From NCBI RefSeq assembly GCF_001425045.1, contig NZ_LMDJ01000035.1, positions 248,001-312,000 of the forward strand: a stretch of 64,000 bases of DNA. The letters run 5' to 3'. The notes beneath the pieces were generated by a model. That model was not told the DNA's origin. It did no database searches and saw nothing but the letters and a program-made list of their open reading frames with translations. Positions 9,115 to 17,211 of the stretch are shown one piece after another; position 1 is the stretch's first letter, and every line of letters begins with the position of its first letter. A program made the translations under genes and the position numbers. The stretch comes from Massilia sp. Root351. GTDB taxonomy: Bacteria > Pseudomonadota > Gammaproteobacteria > Burkholderiales > Burkholderiaceae_D.

Positions 9115-9170
9115 TTCAACAAAGTGTTGAAGTATTCTAACCGAACCATCATTTTCAACATAATGTTTAC
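9115..9170. promoter_or_regulatory. Two-copy operator between the YheO-like regulator and the ridA-like operon
   Basis: TTCAACA-AAG-TGTTGAA (9115-9131) is a perfect 7-base inverted repeat. A second copy, TTCAACA-TAA-TGTTTAC (9154-9170), has the same left arm and spacing with two changes in the right arm. The copies are 39 bases apart and lie between divergent start codons (9104 and 9204). Binding by the adjacent regulator is inferred, not shown. Confidence 0.55.
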
Positions 9171-9191
9171 CGCGCGAGGCACACCCGTGCC

Positions 9192-9197
9192 TATAAT
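9192..9197 (+). promoter_or_regulatory. -10 box immediately upstream of the ridA-like gene; probable leaderless start
   Basis: A perfect TATAAT ends 6 bases before the ATG at 9204. Transcription would begin at or within a base or two of the A of the start codon, and there is no Shine-Dalgarno sequence, so a leaderless mRNA is likely. Confidence 0.5.
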
Positions 9198-9203
9198 TTC
9201 CGC

Positions 9204-9689
9204 ATGAAACGCAGACACTACAAAAAACTTGCCAGCGCCATGGCCGTGGCGCTGCCAGGCCTGGCCTACAGTGCCGCCCCCGTGCCGCAATTGGGCTACT
9301 ACAATGAAGGCAACCCCGCTTCGCGGCCGTTCACGCTGGCGGTGCGGGCGGGCGACTACATCCACCTGTCCGGCCAGATGGGCACCGACGCCAACGGCCT
9401 GGTGCCGGGCGGCTTCGAAGCCCAGGCGCGCAAGACGATGGACAATATCCAGGACATCCTCAAGGGCATGAACCTGAGCATGGACCACATCGTCAAATGC
9501 ACGGTGATGATCGCGGACATGGGCAAGTGGGGCGACTTCAACAAGATCTACGTGGACTACTTTACACCCGGCCGTCTGCCGGCGCGCAGCGCCTTCGGCG
9601 TAAACGCCCTGGCGCTGGGCGGCCAGATCGAGGTTGAATGTCTGGCCTACGCGCCGCCGGCGCCGGCGCACAAGCGGGGCGCGCGGTGA
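9204..9689 (+). CDS. Exported RidA (YjgF/YER057c/UK114) family protein
   Basis: RidA enzymes hydrolyse reactive enamine/imine intermediates from amino-acid metabolism, normally in the cytosol. This 161-residue version has a basic, hydrophobic N-terminus (MKRRHYKKLASAMAVALPGLAYSAA) that reads as a signal peptide ending near residue 25, followed by a complete RidA domain. The family arginine is in LPARSAFGVNAL and the glutamates in GGQIEVECLAYAP. It is the first gene of an operon in which the next two products also carry export signals, implying a periplasmic pathway. Its TGA overlaps the GTG of the next gene. Confidence 0.85.
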   Translation: MKRRHYKKLASAMAVALPGLAYSAAPVPQLGYYNEGNPASRPFTLAVRAGDYIHLSGQMGTDANGLVPGGFEAQARKTMDNIQDILKGMNLSMDHIVKCTVMIADMGKWGDFNKIYVDYFTPGRLPARSAFGVNALALGGQIEVECLAYAPPAPAHKRGAR

Positions 9690-10846
9690 AGGAAGCGGCC
9701 GGCACCCGCCGCGCTTTCCTTCAGCAGGCGGCTGCGCTCGGCTTTGGCGCCAGCCTGCCTTCATTGGCAGAAGCGGCCGCAACGGCCGATGCAGCCGATG
9801 CCCGCGTGCGCCGTCCCATCATCATCGACGCGCTGGGCGGCATCGACAACCCGAATCGCCCGCAAGCGGATCAGGACGCCCCGAACGCCATCGCCATCGA
9901 TGCGCGTTCGCTGCAGGACGCCAGGACCGCAGGCCTGAGCGCCTTCAACATGACCATCGGCTTCGTGTTCGGCAAGCACGATCCATACGAACAAAGCGTG
10001 CGCGAAGTGGCGGCCTGGGACGCCTTCCTCCGGCGCAACGGCGCGCTGCTGAAAGTGCACGGCGCAGCCGACATCCGCCGCGCGCACCAGCAGGGCCGCA
10101 CCGGCGTGATCCTCGGCTTCCAGAACGCCGCCATGATGGGCAAGGACGCGCGCCGCGTGGAGACCTTCGCCAACCTCGGCGTGCGCGTGATCCAGCTGAC
10201 CTACAACGGCCCGAACCAGCTCGGCGACGGCGCCATGGCGCCGGAGAACCGCGGCCTGACGCCGTTCGGCCGCGAAGTGGTGCAGGCGCTGAACCGGCAC
10301 CGCGTGCTGGTGGACCTGAGCCACAGCGGCGAGCGCATCTGCCTGGACGCCATCGCCGCCTCCAGCCAGCCGGTCGCCATCACGCACACCGGCTGCCGCG
10401 CCGTGGCCGACCTGCCGCGCAACAAGACCGACCGCGAACTGCGCATGGTGGCCGACAAGGGCGGTTTCGTCGGCATCTACTTCATGCCCTTCCTCGCCAT
10501 CGGCCGGCAGCCCATGGCGGCCGACCTGGTGGCGCACCTGGAACACGCCATCAACGTGTGCGGCGAAGACCATGTGGGCATCGGCACGGACGGCAACGTC
10601 AGCGGCATCGACGACATGCCGGCCTACATGCGCGGGCTGGAAAAGGAAGTGGCGCAACGGCGCGCCAGCGGCATCGGCGCCACCGGCGAACGCGCCGACA
10701 TCGTGACCTTCCTGCCCGACCTGCAAGGACCGGATAAGTTCTGGAAACTGGCGGACCTGCTGGCCAAACGCGGCCACAGCGCCAGCCGCATCGACAAAAT
10801 CCTGGGCCTCAATTTCCTGCGCACCGCCGGCGGCGTGTGGGGCTGA
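9686..10846 (+). CDS. Tat-exported peptidase M19 (membrane dipeptidase)-like protein with altered metal site
   Basis: The 386-residue product begins with a GTG that overlaps the upstream TGA (GTGA) and has a twin-arginine signal, TRRAFLQQAAALGFG (7-21). The body matches the M19 dipeptidase fold: VILGFQNAA, GVRVIQLTYNGPNQLGDG, GLTPFGREVVQALNRHRVLVDLSHSGE, ITHTGCRAV and HVGIGTDGN. The two later zinc ligands are present (H213, H234). The N-terminal HxD (DGHND in renal dipeptidase) is replaced by D48-A-L-G-G, and the bridging glutamate is Q146. It may therefore bind one metal or act differently. It sits between the exported RidA and an exported amidohydrolase. Confidence 0.82.
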   Translation: MKEAAGTRRAFLQQAAALGFGASLPSLAEAAATADAADARVRRPIIIDALGGIDNPNRPQADQDAPNAIAIDARSLQDARTAGLSAFNMTIGFVFGKHDPYEQSVREVAAWDAFLRRNGALLKVHGAADIRRAHQQGRTGVILGFQNAAMMGKDARRVETFANLGVRVIQLTYNGPNQLGDGAMAPENRGLTPFGREVVQALNRHRVLVDLSHSGERICLDAIAASSQPVAITHTGCRAVADLPRNKTDRELRMVADKGGFVGIYFMPFLAIGRQPMAADLVAHLEHAINVCGEDHVGIGTDGNVSGIDDMPAYMRGLEKEVAQRRASGIGATGERADIVTFLPDLQGPDKFWKLADLLAKRGHSASRIDKILGLNFLRTAGGVWG

Positions 10847-10867
10847 TCCACCTTTAGCAAAGCATCC

Positions 10868-12181
10868 ATGCTCCACATCACCCGCATCCTCCGCAAGCCC
10901 GTCGCGGCTGCCATCGCCCTGCTGTGCGCAGGCGCCGCCCACGCAGCAGCCACGCAGACCATTTACCGAGGCGCCACACTGATCGACGGCACCGCCGCCG
11001 CGCCGCGCGCCGGCATGGCGATTGTCGTGGAAGGCGAACGCATCAAAGCCATCCTCCCCTCAGCGCAGGTGCCGGCGGACAGCGGCGCCACCGAGTACGA
11101 CGCGCAAGGCATGTACGTGGTGCCCGGCCTGATCGACTCGCATGTGCACTACGCCACCAACCCGGACCGGCCCTATGCCGAAGCGGAACTGAAGCGCAAC
11201 CTGTACGGCGGCGTGACCGGCGTGCGCGACATGGCGGGCGATGCGCGCGAACTGGCTTCGCTGTCGCGCGATGCGCTGCTGAACCGCATCCCGTCGCCGG
11301 ACATCTACTACTCGGCACTGGTGGCCGGCCCCAGCTTCTTCAAAGACCCGCGCACCGTCGCCGCCGCGCAAGGCACGGTGCCGGGACAGGTGCCCTGGCT
11401 GTACTCGGTGGACGACAAGACCGACATCGCGCTGGCCATCGCGCAAGCGCGCGGCACCGGCGCCGCCGGCCTGAAAATCTACGCCAACCTGCCGGGCCCG
11501 CTGGTGGCGAAGCTGATCAAGGAAGGCAAGCGCCAGGGCTTCCCGGTATGGACGCACCAGCAGGTCTATCCGTCCACGCCGTACGACACGCTGGGCGCCA
11601 CCTCGGTGTCGCACGCGTGCATGGTGGCGCGCTACGTGCGCGAGGCCGGCAAGGCCGCCTATGGGCACAGCGGCGAGCCTTCCTACGCGGGCCTGTCGGC
11701 GGCCGATCCCGGCATCCGCAAATACATCGCTGCGCTGGCCAAATCCGGCTCGCTGCTGGACGCCACGCTAAGCGTGTACGCGCCCACGGGCACGCCGCGC
11801 TGCCGGATCGAACTGGCGGGCGACATCACCCGCGCCGCGCACCGGGCGGGCGTGAAGATCATCGCCGGCACCGACACCGACGGGCAAGGCGACGATCCCT
11901 ACCCCATCCTGGACCGCGAGCTGGAACGGCTGGTGCAGTACGCGGGGCTGACGCCGAACGAAGCCATCATCGCCGCCACCGCCAACGCCGCCATCGCGGT
12001 CGGCAAGCAGCGCGACATCGGCACGCTGGAAGCGGGCAAGTTCGCCAACATGGTGTTCCTGAAAAAAGACCCGCTGCAGGACATCGCCAACCTGCGCTCG
12101 GTGGTGCTGACCGTGAAACGCGGCCAGCAGTTCGCGCGCAGCGACTACCAGTTCACGCCCATTCCCGAACACAAGGACTGA
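10868..12181 (+). CDS. Exported amidohydrolase-superfamily enzyme
   Basis: The 437-residue protein has a signal peptide (residues 1-27, ending AHAA). The imidazolonepropionase/prolidase-like amidohydrolase fold shows a metal-binding HxH at H92/H94 (LIDSHVHYA), candidate bridging lysine K203 (AGLKIYANL), histidines H230 (WTHQQV) and H249 (SVSHACM), and the catalytic aspartate D336 (AGTDTDGQ). The C-terminus returns to the beta-sandwich (GTLEAGKFANMVFLKKDPLQDI). It lies 21 bases after the M19-like gene. Together with the exported RidA protein it suggests periplasmic breakdown of an N-acyl or cyclic amino-acid derivative; the substrate is unknown. Confidence 0.85.
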   Translation: MLHITRILRKPVAAAIALLCAGAAHAAATQTIYRGATLIDGTAAAPRAGMAIVVEGERIKAILPSAQVPADSGATEYDAQGMYVVPGLIDSHVHYATNPDRPYAEAELKRNLYGGVTGVRDMAGDARELASLSRDALLNRIPSPDIYYSALVAGPSFFKDPRTVAAAQGTVPGQVPWLYSVDDKTDIALAIAQARGTGAAGLKIYANLPGPLVAKLIKEGKRQGFPVWTHQQVYPSTPYDTLGATSVSHACMVARYVREAGKAAYGHSGEPSYAGLSAADPGIRKYIAALAKSGSLLDATLSVYAPTGTPRCRIELAGDITRAAHRAGVKIIAGTDTDGQGDDPYPILDRELERLVQYAGLTPNEAIIAATANAAIAVGKQRDIGTLEAGKFANMVFLKKDPLQDIANLRSVVLTVKRGQQFARSDYQFTPIPEHKD

Positions 12182-12202
12182 GCGGGCCGCCGCCGCGCCG
12201 TC

Positions 12203-12610
12203 CTAGCGGTGCAGCTCGCCGGCGCGTTCCGGCTGGTACAGCACGTCCAGCACGGTGAGGTTGAAAGCGGCGCCGTCGGGACGGGTCCAGTCTATGCTGT
12301 CGCCGCAGGCCAGGCCGAGCAGCGCGTTGCCCACCGGCGTGAGCACCGAGATGCGCTCGTCGCCGGGCTGCATGTCCCTGGGATAGGCCAGCGTCAGCGT
12401 GAACTCCTCGGCGGGCCGGTCGAGCGCGAAGCGCACGCGCGAATTCATGGTGACGACGTCGGGCGGCATGTCCGCCGGCTCCAGCATGTCGGCGCGCGCC
12501 AGTTCTTCCAGCAGCGCATGCTGGGCGGCTGATTGCGCCGCAGGCAGCGAATCGATCAGCGCTTCAAGACGTTCCATGTCGATGGACGACACAACGATAT
12601 TGGGTCTCAT
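12203..12610 (-). CDS. rnk: Regulator of nucleoside diphosphate kinase (Rnk)
   Basis: Rnk-family proteins resemble GreA/GreB and interact with RNA polymerase; rnk was named for its effect on nucleoside diphosphate kinase levels. The 135-residue product starts MRPNIVVSSIDMERLEALID and has a short N-terminal coiled coil followed by the GreA/GreB-like C-terminal domain (VLTPVGNALLGLACGDSIDW). I chose the ATG at 12610 because GGAG lies 7 bases upstream; an upstream in-frame start adds five unconserved residues. It is convergent with the amidohydrolase gene. Confidence 0.9.
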   Translation of the reverse strand: MRPNIVVSSIDMERLEALIDSLPAAQSAAQHALLEELARADMLEPADMPPDVVTMNSRVRFALDRPAEEFTLTLAYPRDMQPGDERISVLTPVGNALLGLACGDSIDWTRPDGAAFNLTVLDVLYQPERAGELHR

Positions 12611-12893
12611 GATGTAACTCCACAAATGTCAGGAAAAAGGCAAGGCAGATGGAGAGCGGCCCGGAGGGAGGGAAGACGGTGTCTTCCCGGCGTTCCCGCC
12701 GGGCCTCAGGAAAGGCCGGCGAGATCGCGCGCGTGCGCGCGCCAGCCTTCGCCACAATGGGGCGAAACGGCGCAATACGGACGGTTACTCGGCAGGGTCA
12801 TGAGGAATCAGGTGTCGGGACTGTGCCGAGTATAACCGCTTTACTCAGGAGTTGGCATGCACGGCCATGCCGCGCAGGCGGTCATGGCGCGCC
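12611..12893. other. Intergenic region with two adjacent hairpins
   Basis: This lies between the rnk start and the end of the SDR gene. GGAAGAC/GTCTTCC (12671-12687) and CCCGGCG/CGCCGGG (12686-12703) are perfect inverted repeats that overlap by two bases. No T-tract follows on either strand, so a standard intrinsic terminator is not supported. The rnk promoter should be here but I see no convincing hexamers. Confidence 0.4.
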
Positions 12894-13658
12894 TCAGATC
12901 TGCGCGATGCCGCCGTCGACGAACAGTTCGATGCCGTTGATGAAGGTGCTGTCGTCCGAAGCCAGGAAGGTGACGGCCTTGGCCACTTCGGCAGGCTGGC
13001 CCAGGCGGCCGATCGGCACCAGCGTGGCCAGGTGGCCCAGCAGGCCGGACTGATGCTCCTCCGGTACCAGGCCGGCCAAGCCCGGGGTGTGCACCGGGCC
13101 GGGGCTGACGGCGTTGACGCGGATGTTGCGCGGTTTCAGGTCCAGCAGCCAGGTGCGGGCGAAGTTGCGCACGGCGGCCTTGCTGGCGCTGTAGACGCTG
13201 AAGTTTTCGGTGCCTTTCACCGAGGTGGTGGAGGCGGTCAGGATCACCGAGCTGCCGTCCTTCAGCAGGCGCAGCGCTTTTTGCACGGTGAACAGCGTGC
13301 CTTTAACGTTGGTGTCGAAGATGCGGTCGAAGTGCTCTTCGGTGACGGCGTCCAGCGGCATCATGTCGCCGCCGCCGGCGTTGGCGAACAACACGTCCAG
13401 GTGGCCGGAGCGCGCTTCGATGTCGGCGTAGATGCGGTCCAGGTCTTCCAGCCTGGCGACGTCGCCCTGGATGCCGTAGGCGGTGGCGCCGGTGGCGGTG
13501 ATGGTGGCCACGGCGGCGTCCAGCTCGGCCTGGCGGCGGCCGGTGAGGTAGACGGTGGCGCCCTGCGCCGCGAAGTCCTGTGCCGAAGCCAGGCCGATGC
13601 CGGTGGTGCCGCCGGTGACCAGTGCGATTTTGCCTGCCAGTTTCAGTGCGTTGTTCAT
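12894..13658 (-). CDS. Short-chain dehydrogenase/reductase
   Basis: This is a classical SDR of 254 residues: cofactor motif TGGTTGIG (about 15-22), NAG motif (FANAGGGD), catalytic serine in ILTASTT, YxxxK in YSASK and C-terminal VDGGIA. GRR after the second strand favours NADPH. AAGGAG 6 bases before the ATG at 13658 decides the start against one five codons upstream. It diverges from the LysR gene at 13783 and is the probable target of that regulator. The substrate cannot be read from sequence. Confidence 0.9.
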   Translation of the reverse strand: MNNALKLAGKIALVTGGTTGIGLASAQDFAAQGATVYLTGRRQAELDAAVATITATGATAYGIQGDVARLEDLDRIYADIEARSGHLDVLFANAGGGDMMPLDAVTEEHFDRIFDTNVKGTLFTVQKALRLLKDGSSVILTASTTSVKGTENFSVYSASKAAVRNFARTWLLDLKPRNIRVNAVSPGPVHTPGLAGLVPEEHQSGLLGHLATLVPIGRLGQPAEVAKAVTFLASDDSTFINGIELFVDGGIAQI

Positions 13659-13724
13659 TTGATGCTCCTTCAAGAGAGTGAATGTGAATGACGACGGAAG
13701 TCACTTTACGCCCGCTCCATTGTT

Positions 13725-13770
13725 GAATAAAGTGTCAATAACAGAATGCTTTATTCCCTTCTGTGAATAA
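13725..13770. promoter_or_regulatory. Three-half-site operator between SDR and LysR genes
   Basis: GAATAA (13725-13730), TTATTC (13751-13756) and GAATAA (13765-13770) lie between the divergent starts. The last two form a perfect inverted repeat with 8 intervening bases, and the arrangement suits a LysR tetramer. Binding is inferred. Confidence 0.4.
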
Positions 13771-13782
13771 TAAGGACAAACT

Positions 13783-14682
13783 ATGGACCAGTTGCAAGCC
13801 ATCCGGGCCTTCGCCCGCGTGGTGGAAGCGGGCAGCTTCACCAAGGCCGCCGATACGCTCGGCATGCCGAACGCCACGCTGACCAAGGCGGTGCAGGCGC
13901 TGGAGGCGCACCTGCGCATCAAGCTGCTGCAGCGCACTACGCGGCGGGTGTCGGTCACGCCCGAGGGCGGGCAGTATTACGAGAAAACGCAGCGGCTCTT
14001 GAAGGAGCTGGACGACGTCGACGCCAGCTTCAGCGCGGCGCAGTCGCGCCCGCGCGGCCACCTGCGGGTGGACCTGGGCAGCTCCACCGCCAGCCTGGTG
14101 CTGCTGCCGGCGCTGCCGGCCTTTCTGGCGCGCTATCCGGACATCCGCATCGACCTGGGCGTATCGGACAAGCACGTGAACCTGATCGGCGACAACGTCG
14201 ACTGCGTGATTCGGGGCGGGGAATTGACGGACCTGTCGCTGATCGGGCGCCAGGTGGGCAGCACCTCCTGGGTCACCTGCGCCACGCCGGCCTACCTGCG
14301 CGACCACGGCACGCCACGGCATCCGGCGGAACTGGAACAGGGCCACGTGGTGGTGCATTACCTGTCCACCCGCACCGGCCGCGGCATGCCGCTCAATTTC
14401 GCCAAACAGGGGGAAAGGCTGGAGATCCTGGGCGAGCGCTCGGTGGGCGTCAACGAGAGCAACGCCCACGTGGCCGCCGGGCTGGCCGGCCTGGGCGTGA
14501 TGCAGACCTTCCGCCACGCGGCCGCGCCGCACATCGCCAGCGGCGCGCTGGTGCCCATCCTGGACGACTGGCAGCCGGCCCGCTATCCGTTCTACGTGGT
14601 GTACCCGTCCAAGCGCTACGTGAGCAGCCGGCTGCGGGTCTTTATCGACTGGACGGCGGACTTGTTCGCAGCGCTGGAGTAA
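13783..14682 (+). CDS. LysR-family transcriptional regulator (divergent from SDR)
   Basis: The 299-residue regulator has an N-terminal winged helix-turn-helix (residues 1-60: FARVVEAGSFTKAADTLGMPNATLTKAVQALEAHL, split here by its helices) and a periplasmic-binding-protein-like effector domain from about 90. It belongs to the CrgA-like group typified by MDQLQAIRAFARVVE. AAGGA lies 6 bases before the ATG. Divergence from the SDR gene with shared half-sites suggests regulation of that gene and of itself. Confidence 0.92.
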   Translation: MDQLQAIRAFARVVEAGSFTKAADTLGMPNATLTKAVQALEAHLRIKLLQRTTRRVSVTPEGGQYYEKTQRLLKELDDVDASFSAAQSRPRGHLRVDLGSSTASLVLLPALPAFLARYPDIRIDLGVSDKHVNLIGDNVDCVIRGGELTDLSLIGRQVGSTSWVTCATPAYLRDHGTPRHPAELEQGHVVVHYLSTRTGRGMPLNFAKQGERLEILGERSVGVNESNAHVAAGLAGLGVMQTFRHAAAPHIASGALVPILDDWQPARYPFYVVYPSKRYVSSRLRVFIDWTADLFAALE

Positions 14683-14734
14683 GCCCGGCGCGGTGCGGGC
14701 CGGCCTGCCGCAGCCGTCTGCCTGACGCGGGAGC

Positions 14735-15664
14735 CTACTGCGCGGAGAAGCGCCGGGCCAGGCCCTGCTCGCGAAAGGACTCGGTGACGACGTCGACGAA
14801 GGCGCGGGTCTTGGCAGGCAGCAGCTTATGGCTGGCGAAGTACAGCGAGACAGGGCCGGCGTCGGCGTACCAGTCCGGCAGCAGGCGCACCAGTTCGCCG
14901 CGCTCGATGTGCTCGACCACGTCGGCCAGCGCCAGCATGGCCACGCCCATGCCCATCAGCGCGGCGGCGCAGATCGCGTCGGGGTCGTTCACCAGCAGCA
15001 CGGGCCGCAACTCGGCCGCCATCTCCATGCCTTTGCGGTTGCGCATTTCCCATACCCGCACCCGGCGCGTCTGCGGCGAACGCATGGCCACGCCGTCCAG
15101 GCCCGCCAGGTCGGCCGGGGTGCGCGGCAGCGGCGTGCCGGCGCGCCGCACGTAATCGGGCGAGGCCACCGCCACCACGTGCGCGCGCGCCAGTTCGCGC
15201 GCCACCACGCCCGGCGTGAGCTCGAAGCCGCCGCCGATGGCAACGTCGATGCGCTCGGCGATCAGGTCCACCTGGCGGTTGTCGAAACTGCAGTCCAGCG
15301 TGACGGCCGGGTAGCGCCGTGCGTAGGTCTGCAGCAGCGGCAGCAGGTGCAGGCGCCCGAAACGCGGCGGCATCGACAGGGTCAGCACGCCGGCCGGCTC
15401 GCCCTTGTTGGCGGTGGCTTCGGCGATGGCGCCCTGGATGCTGTCCAGGCCCCCGCTGACGGCCTGCAGGAAGCGCTCGCCCTCCTCCGTCAGCTTCAAC
15501 CCGCGCGTACTGCGCTGGAACAGGCGCACGCCCAGGTTGCGCTCCAGCTGCGCCACGTTGCGGCTCACCGCCGCCGGCGTGAGCGCAAGCTGGCGCGCGG
15601 CCGCCGAGAAGCTGGCCGACTCCGCGCTGCGCACAAAGGACGCCAGGTTGGACAGGGTTTCCAC
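14735..15664 (-). CDS. LysR-family transcriptional regulator (divergent from SDR operon at 15783)
   Basis: The 309-residue protein has a LysR helix-turn-helix (SFSAAARQLALTPAAVSRNVAQLE) and an effector-binding domain with VAIGGGFELTPGVVARELA. I place the start at GTG 15664 because AAAGG lies 6 bases upstream and the product begins VETLSNLASFVRSAE, matching the family. The open frame continues 78 codons upstream without similarity. It is convergent with the LysR gene ending at 14682 and divergent from the SDR and F420-reductase-like pair, its likely targets. Confidence 0.9.
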   Translation of the reverse strand: METLSNLASFVRSAESASFSAAARQLALTPAAVSRNVAQLERNLGVRLFQRSTRGLKLTEEGERFLQAVSGGLDSIQGAIAEATANKGEPAGVLTLSMPPRFGRLHLLPLLQTYARRYPAVTLDCSFDNRQVDLIAERIDVAIGGGFELTPGVVARELARAHVVAVASPDYVRRAGTPLPRTPADLAGLDGVAMRSPQTRRVRVWEMRNRKGMEMAAELRPVLLVNDPDAICAAALMGMGVAMLALADVVEHIERGELVRLLPDWYADAGPVSLYFASHKLLPAKTRAFVDVVTESFREQGLARRFSAQ

Positions 15665-15782
15665 GCTTCGCCTTTCAAGTATTCGTTGAAACTGATTATA
15701 GCCAGTCCCGACTACTGCTGTTGGCTGGCCGGAACCATACTGTGTCCGTCGTCCCCCACTTTTCACCTCAACGGAGCACACC

Positions 15783-16532
15783 ATGACCAGCACCCTGAAA
15801 CTGCAAGACAAAGTCGCCATCGTCACCGGCGCATCGCGCTCGATCGGCGCCGCCATCGCCAAGCGCCTGGCCGCCGACGGCGCCACCGTCGCCATCACCT
15901 ACAACGCTTCGCCGGAGAAGGCGCAGGCGGTAGTGGCGTCGATCGAGGCGGCAGGCGGCCGCGCCATCGCCATCCAGGCCGACGCCGGCGCGCCGCAAGC
16001 GGTGCGCGAGGCGGTGGCGCAGGTTGCCGCCACATTCGGCAAGATCGACATCCTGGTCAACAACGCCGGCATCAGCGTGCTGGGCGCGCCGGAAGAGATC
16101 AAGTTCGAAGACTTCGAGCGCATCCTGGCCGTGAACGTCACCGGCGCCGTGGTGGCCACGCAGGAAGCGCTGCGCCACATGGGCCAGGGCGGCCGCATCA
16201 TCCACATCGGCAGCTCGATGACCCAATACGCAGCCTTCCCGACCGCCGCGGCCTACACCTTGACCAAGGGCGCGCTGTCCGGCTACACGCGCGGCCTGGT
16301 GCGCGACCTGGGCCCGCGCGGCATCACCGTCAACGTTGTCCACCCCGGACCGACCGACAGCGACATGAATCCGGCCGACGGTCCGGTCGCCGACTTCGTC
16401 AAGCCTGGCATCGCAGTGGGCCGCTACGGCGTGGGCGACGACATCGCCGGCGCCGTGTCCTACCTGGCCAGCGCGGAAGCGTCCTTCGTCACCGGCCTGG
16501 AGATGCTGGTCGACGGCGGCTTCACCGCGTAA
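15783..16532 (+). CDS. Short-chain dehydrogenase/reductase (3-oxoacyl-ACP reductase-like)
   Basis: This is a 249-residue classical SDR with TGASRSIGAAIA cofactor motif (15-26), NNAG (VNNAGIS), the catalytic serine in HIGSS, a YxxxK-type motif reading YTLTK, and VDGGFTA at the C-terminus. CGGAG precedes the ATG. It is the first gene of a two-gene unit with the NADPH-binding oxidoreductase 27 bases downstream, and it diverges from a LysR regulator. The substrate is unknown. Confidence 0.9.
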   Translation: MTSTLKLQDKVAIVTGASRSIGAAIAKRLAADGATVAITYNASPEKAQAVVASIEAAGGRAIAIQADAGAPQAVREAVAQVAATFGKIDILVNNAGISVLGAPEEIKFEDFERILAVNVTGAVVATQEALRHMGQGGRIIHIGSSMTQYAAFPTAAAYTLTKGALSGYTRGLVRDLGPRGITVNVVHPGPTDSDMNPADGPVADFVKPGIAVGRYGVGDDIAGAVSYLASAEASFVTGLEMLVDGGFTA

Positions 16533-16559
16533 TCCCCACTGGTTGAAAGGAGCATCATC

Positions 16560-17159
16560 ATGAAAATCGGCATCATCGGCGCCGGTGAGATCGGCTCGGC
16601 CATCGCCCGCATCCTGACCCGTGCCGGCATCCCGGCCGCCATCGCCAACAGCCGCGGCCCCGCCTCGCTGGCCGCGTTGACCGACGAACTCGGCCCCACC
16701 TTGACCGCCGTCAGCGCCGCCGAGGCGGCACAGGCAGACCTGGTATTCCTGGCCGTCCCCTGGTCCAGGATCCCGGCGGCCGTGGCTGGCCTGGGTCCGT
16801 GGACCAAGCGCATCGTGGTCGACACCAGCAACCCGATCGAGGCGCCGCTGTTCCAGCCGGCTGATCTGAACGGCAAGGCGTCCAGCTCGGTGGTGCAGGA
16901 CCTGGTGCCGGGGGCGCACGTGGTCAAGGCCTTCAACCACCTGCAACCGGGCCTGCTGGCCGCCAGTCCTGCCGCGCAGGGCGGCAAGCGGGTGCTGTTC
17001 GTTTCGGGCGACCACGCCGCCTCCAAGCACGCCGTGATGGCGCTGATCCAGCAGCTCGGCTTCGCCGGCATCGACCTGGGCACGCTGGATGGCGGCGGCC
17101 GCCTGGCGCAGTTCCCGGGCGGGCCGCTGCCCAGCCTGAACCTGGTGAAGTTCGGCTGA
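16560..17159 (+). CDS. NADPH-dependent F420 reductase-like oxidoreductase
   Basis: The 199-residue Rossmann protein has GIIGAGEIGSAIARIL at the N-terminus, LVFLAVPWSRIP, and the NADP-reductase-type VVKAFNHLQPG. It belongs to the family of F420H2:NADP oxidoreductase and YrxC/STEAP-like domains. Betaproteobacteria generally lack F420, so an NADPH-linked flavin or metal reductase activity is more plausible. GAAAGGAG lies 6 bases upstream of the ATG. It is probably co-transcribed with the SDR. It is convergent with the PepSY gene. Confidence 0.85.
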   Translation: MKIGIIGAGEIGSAIARILTRAGIPAAIANSRGPASLAALTDELGPTLTAVSAAEAAQADLVFLAVPWSRIPAAVAGLGPWTKRIVVDTSNPIEAPLFQPADLNGKASSSVVQDLVPGAHVVKAFNHLQPGLLAASPAAQGGKRVLFVSGDHAASKHAVMALIQQLGFAGIDLGTLDGGGRLAQFPGGPLPSLNLVKFG

Positions 17160-17211
17160 CCGCGCGCGGTGCTTTAACTGCGGCTGCGGCTGCGGCGCAC
17201 GCGCAACGCTT

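Noticed and set aside
12671..12703. Hairpins upstream of rnk as an intrinsic terminator.
   Set aside because: Stems are good but no T-tract follows on either strand.
16560..17159. F420-dependent metabolism indicated by an F420-reductase-like gene.
   Set aside because: The family name is broad; no F420 biosynthesis gene is present and the group is not known for this cofactor.
17178..17195. Triple CTGCGG hexamer repeat after the PepSY gene.
   Set aside because: Only three units in very GC-rich sequence; no evidence of function.
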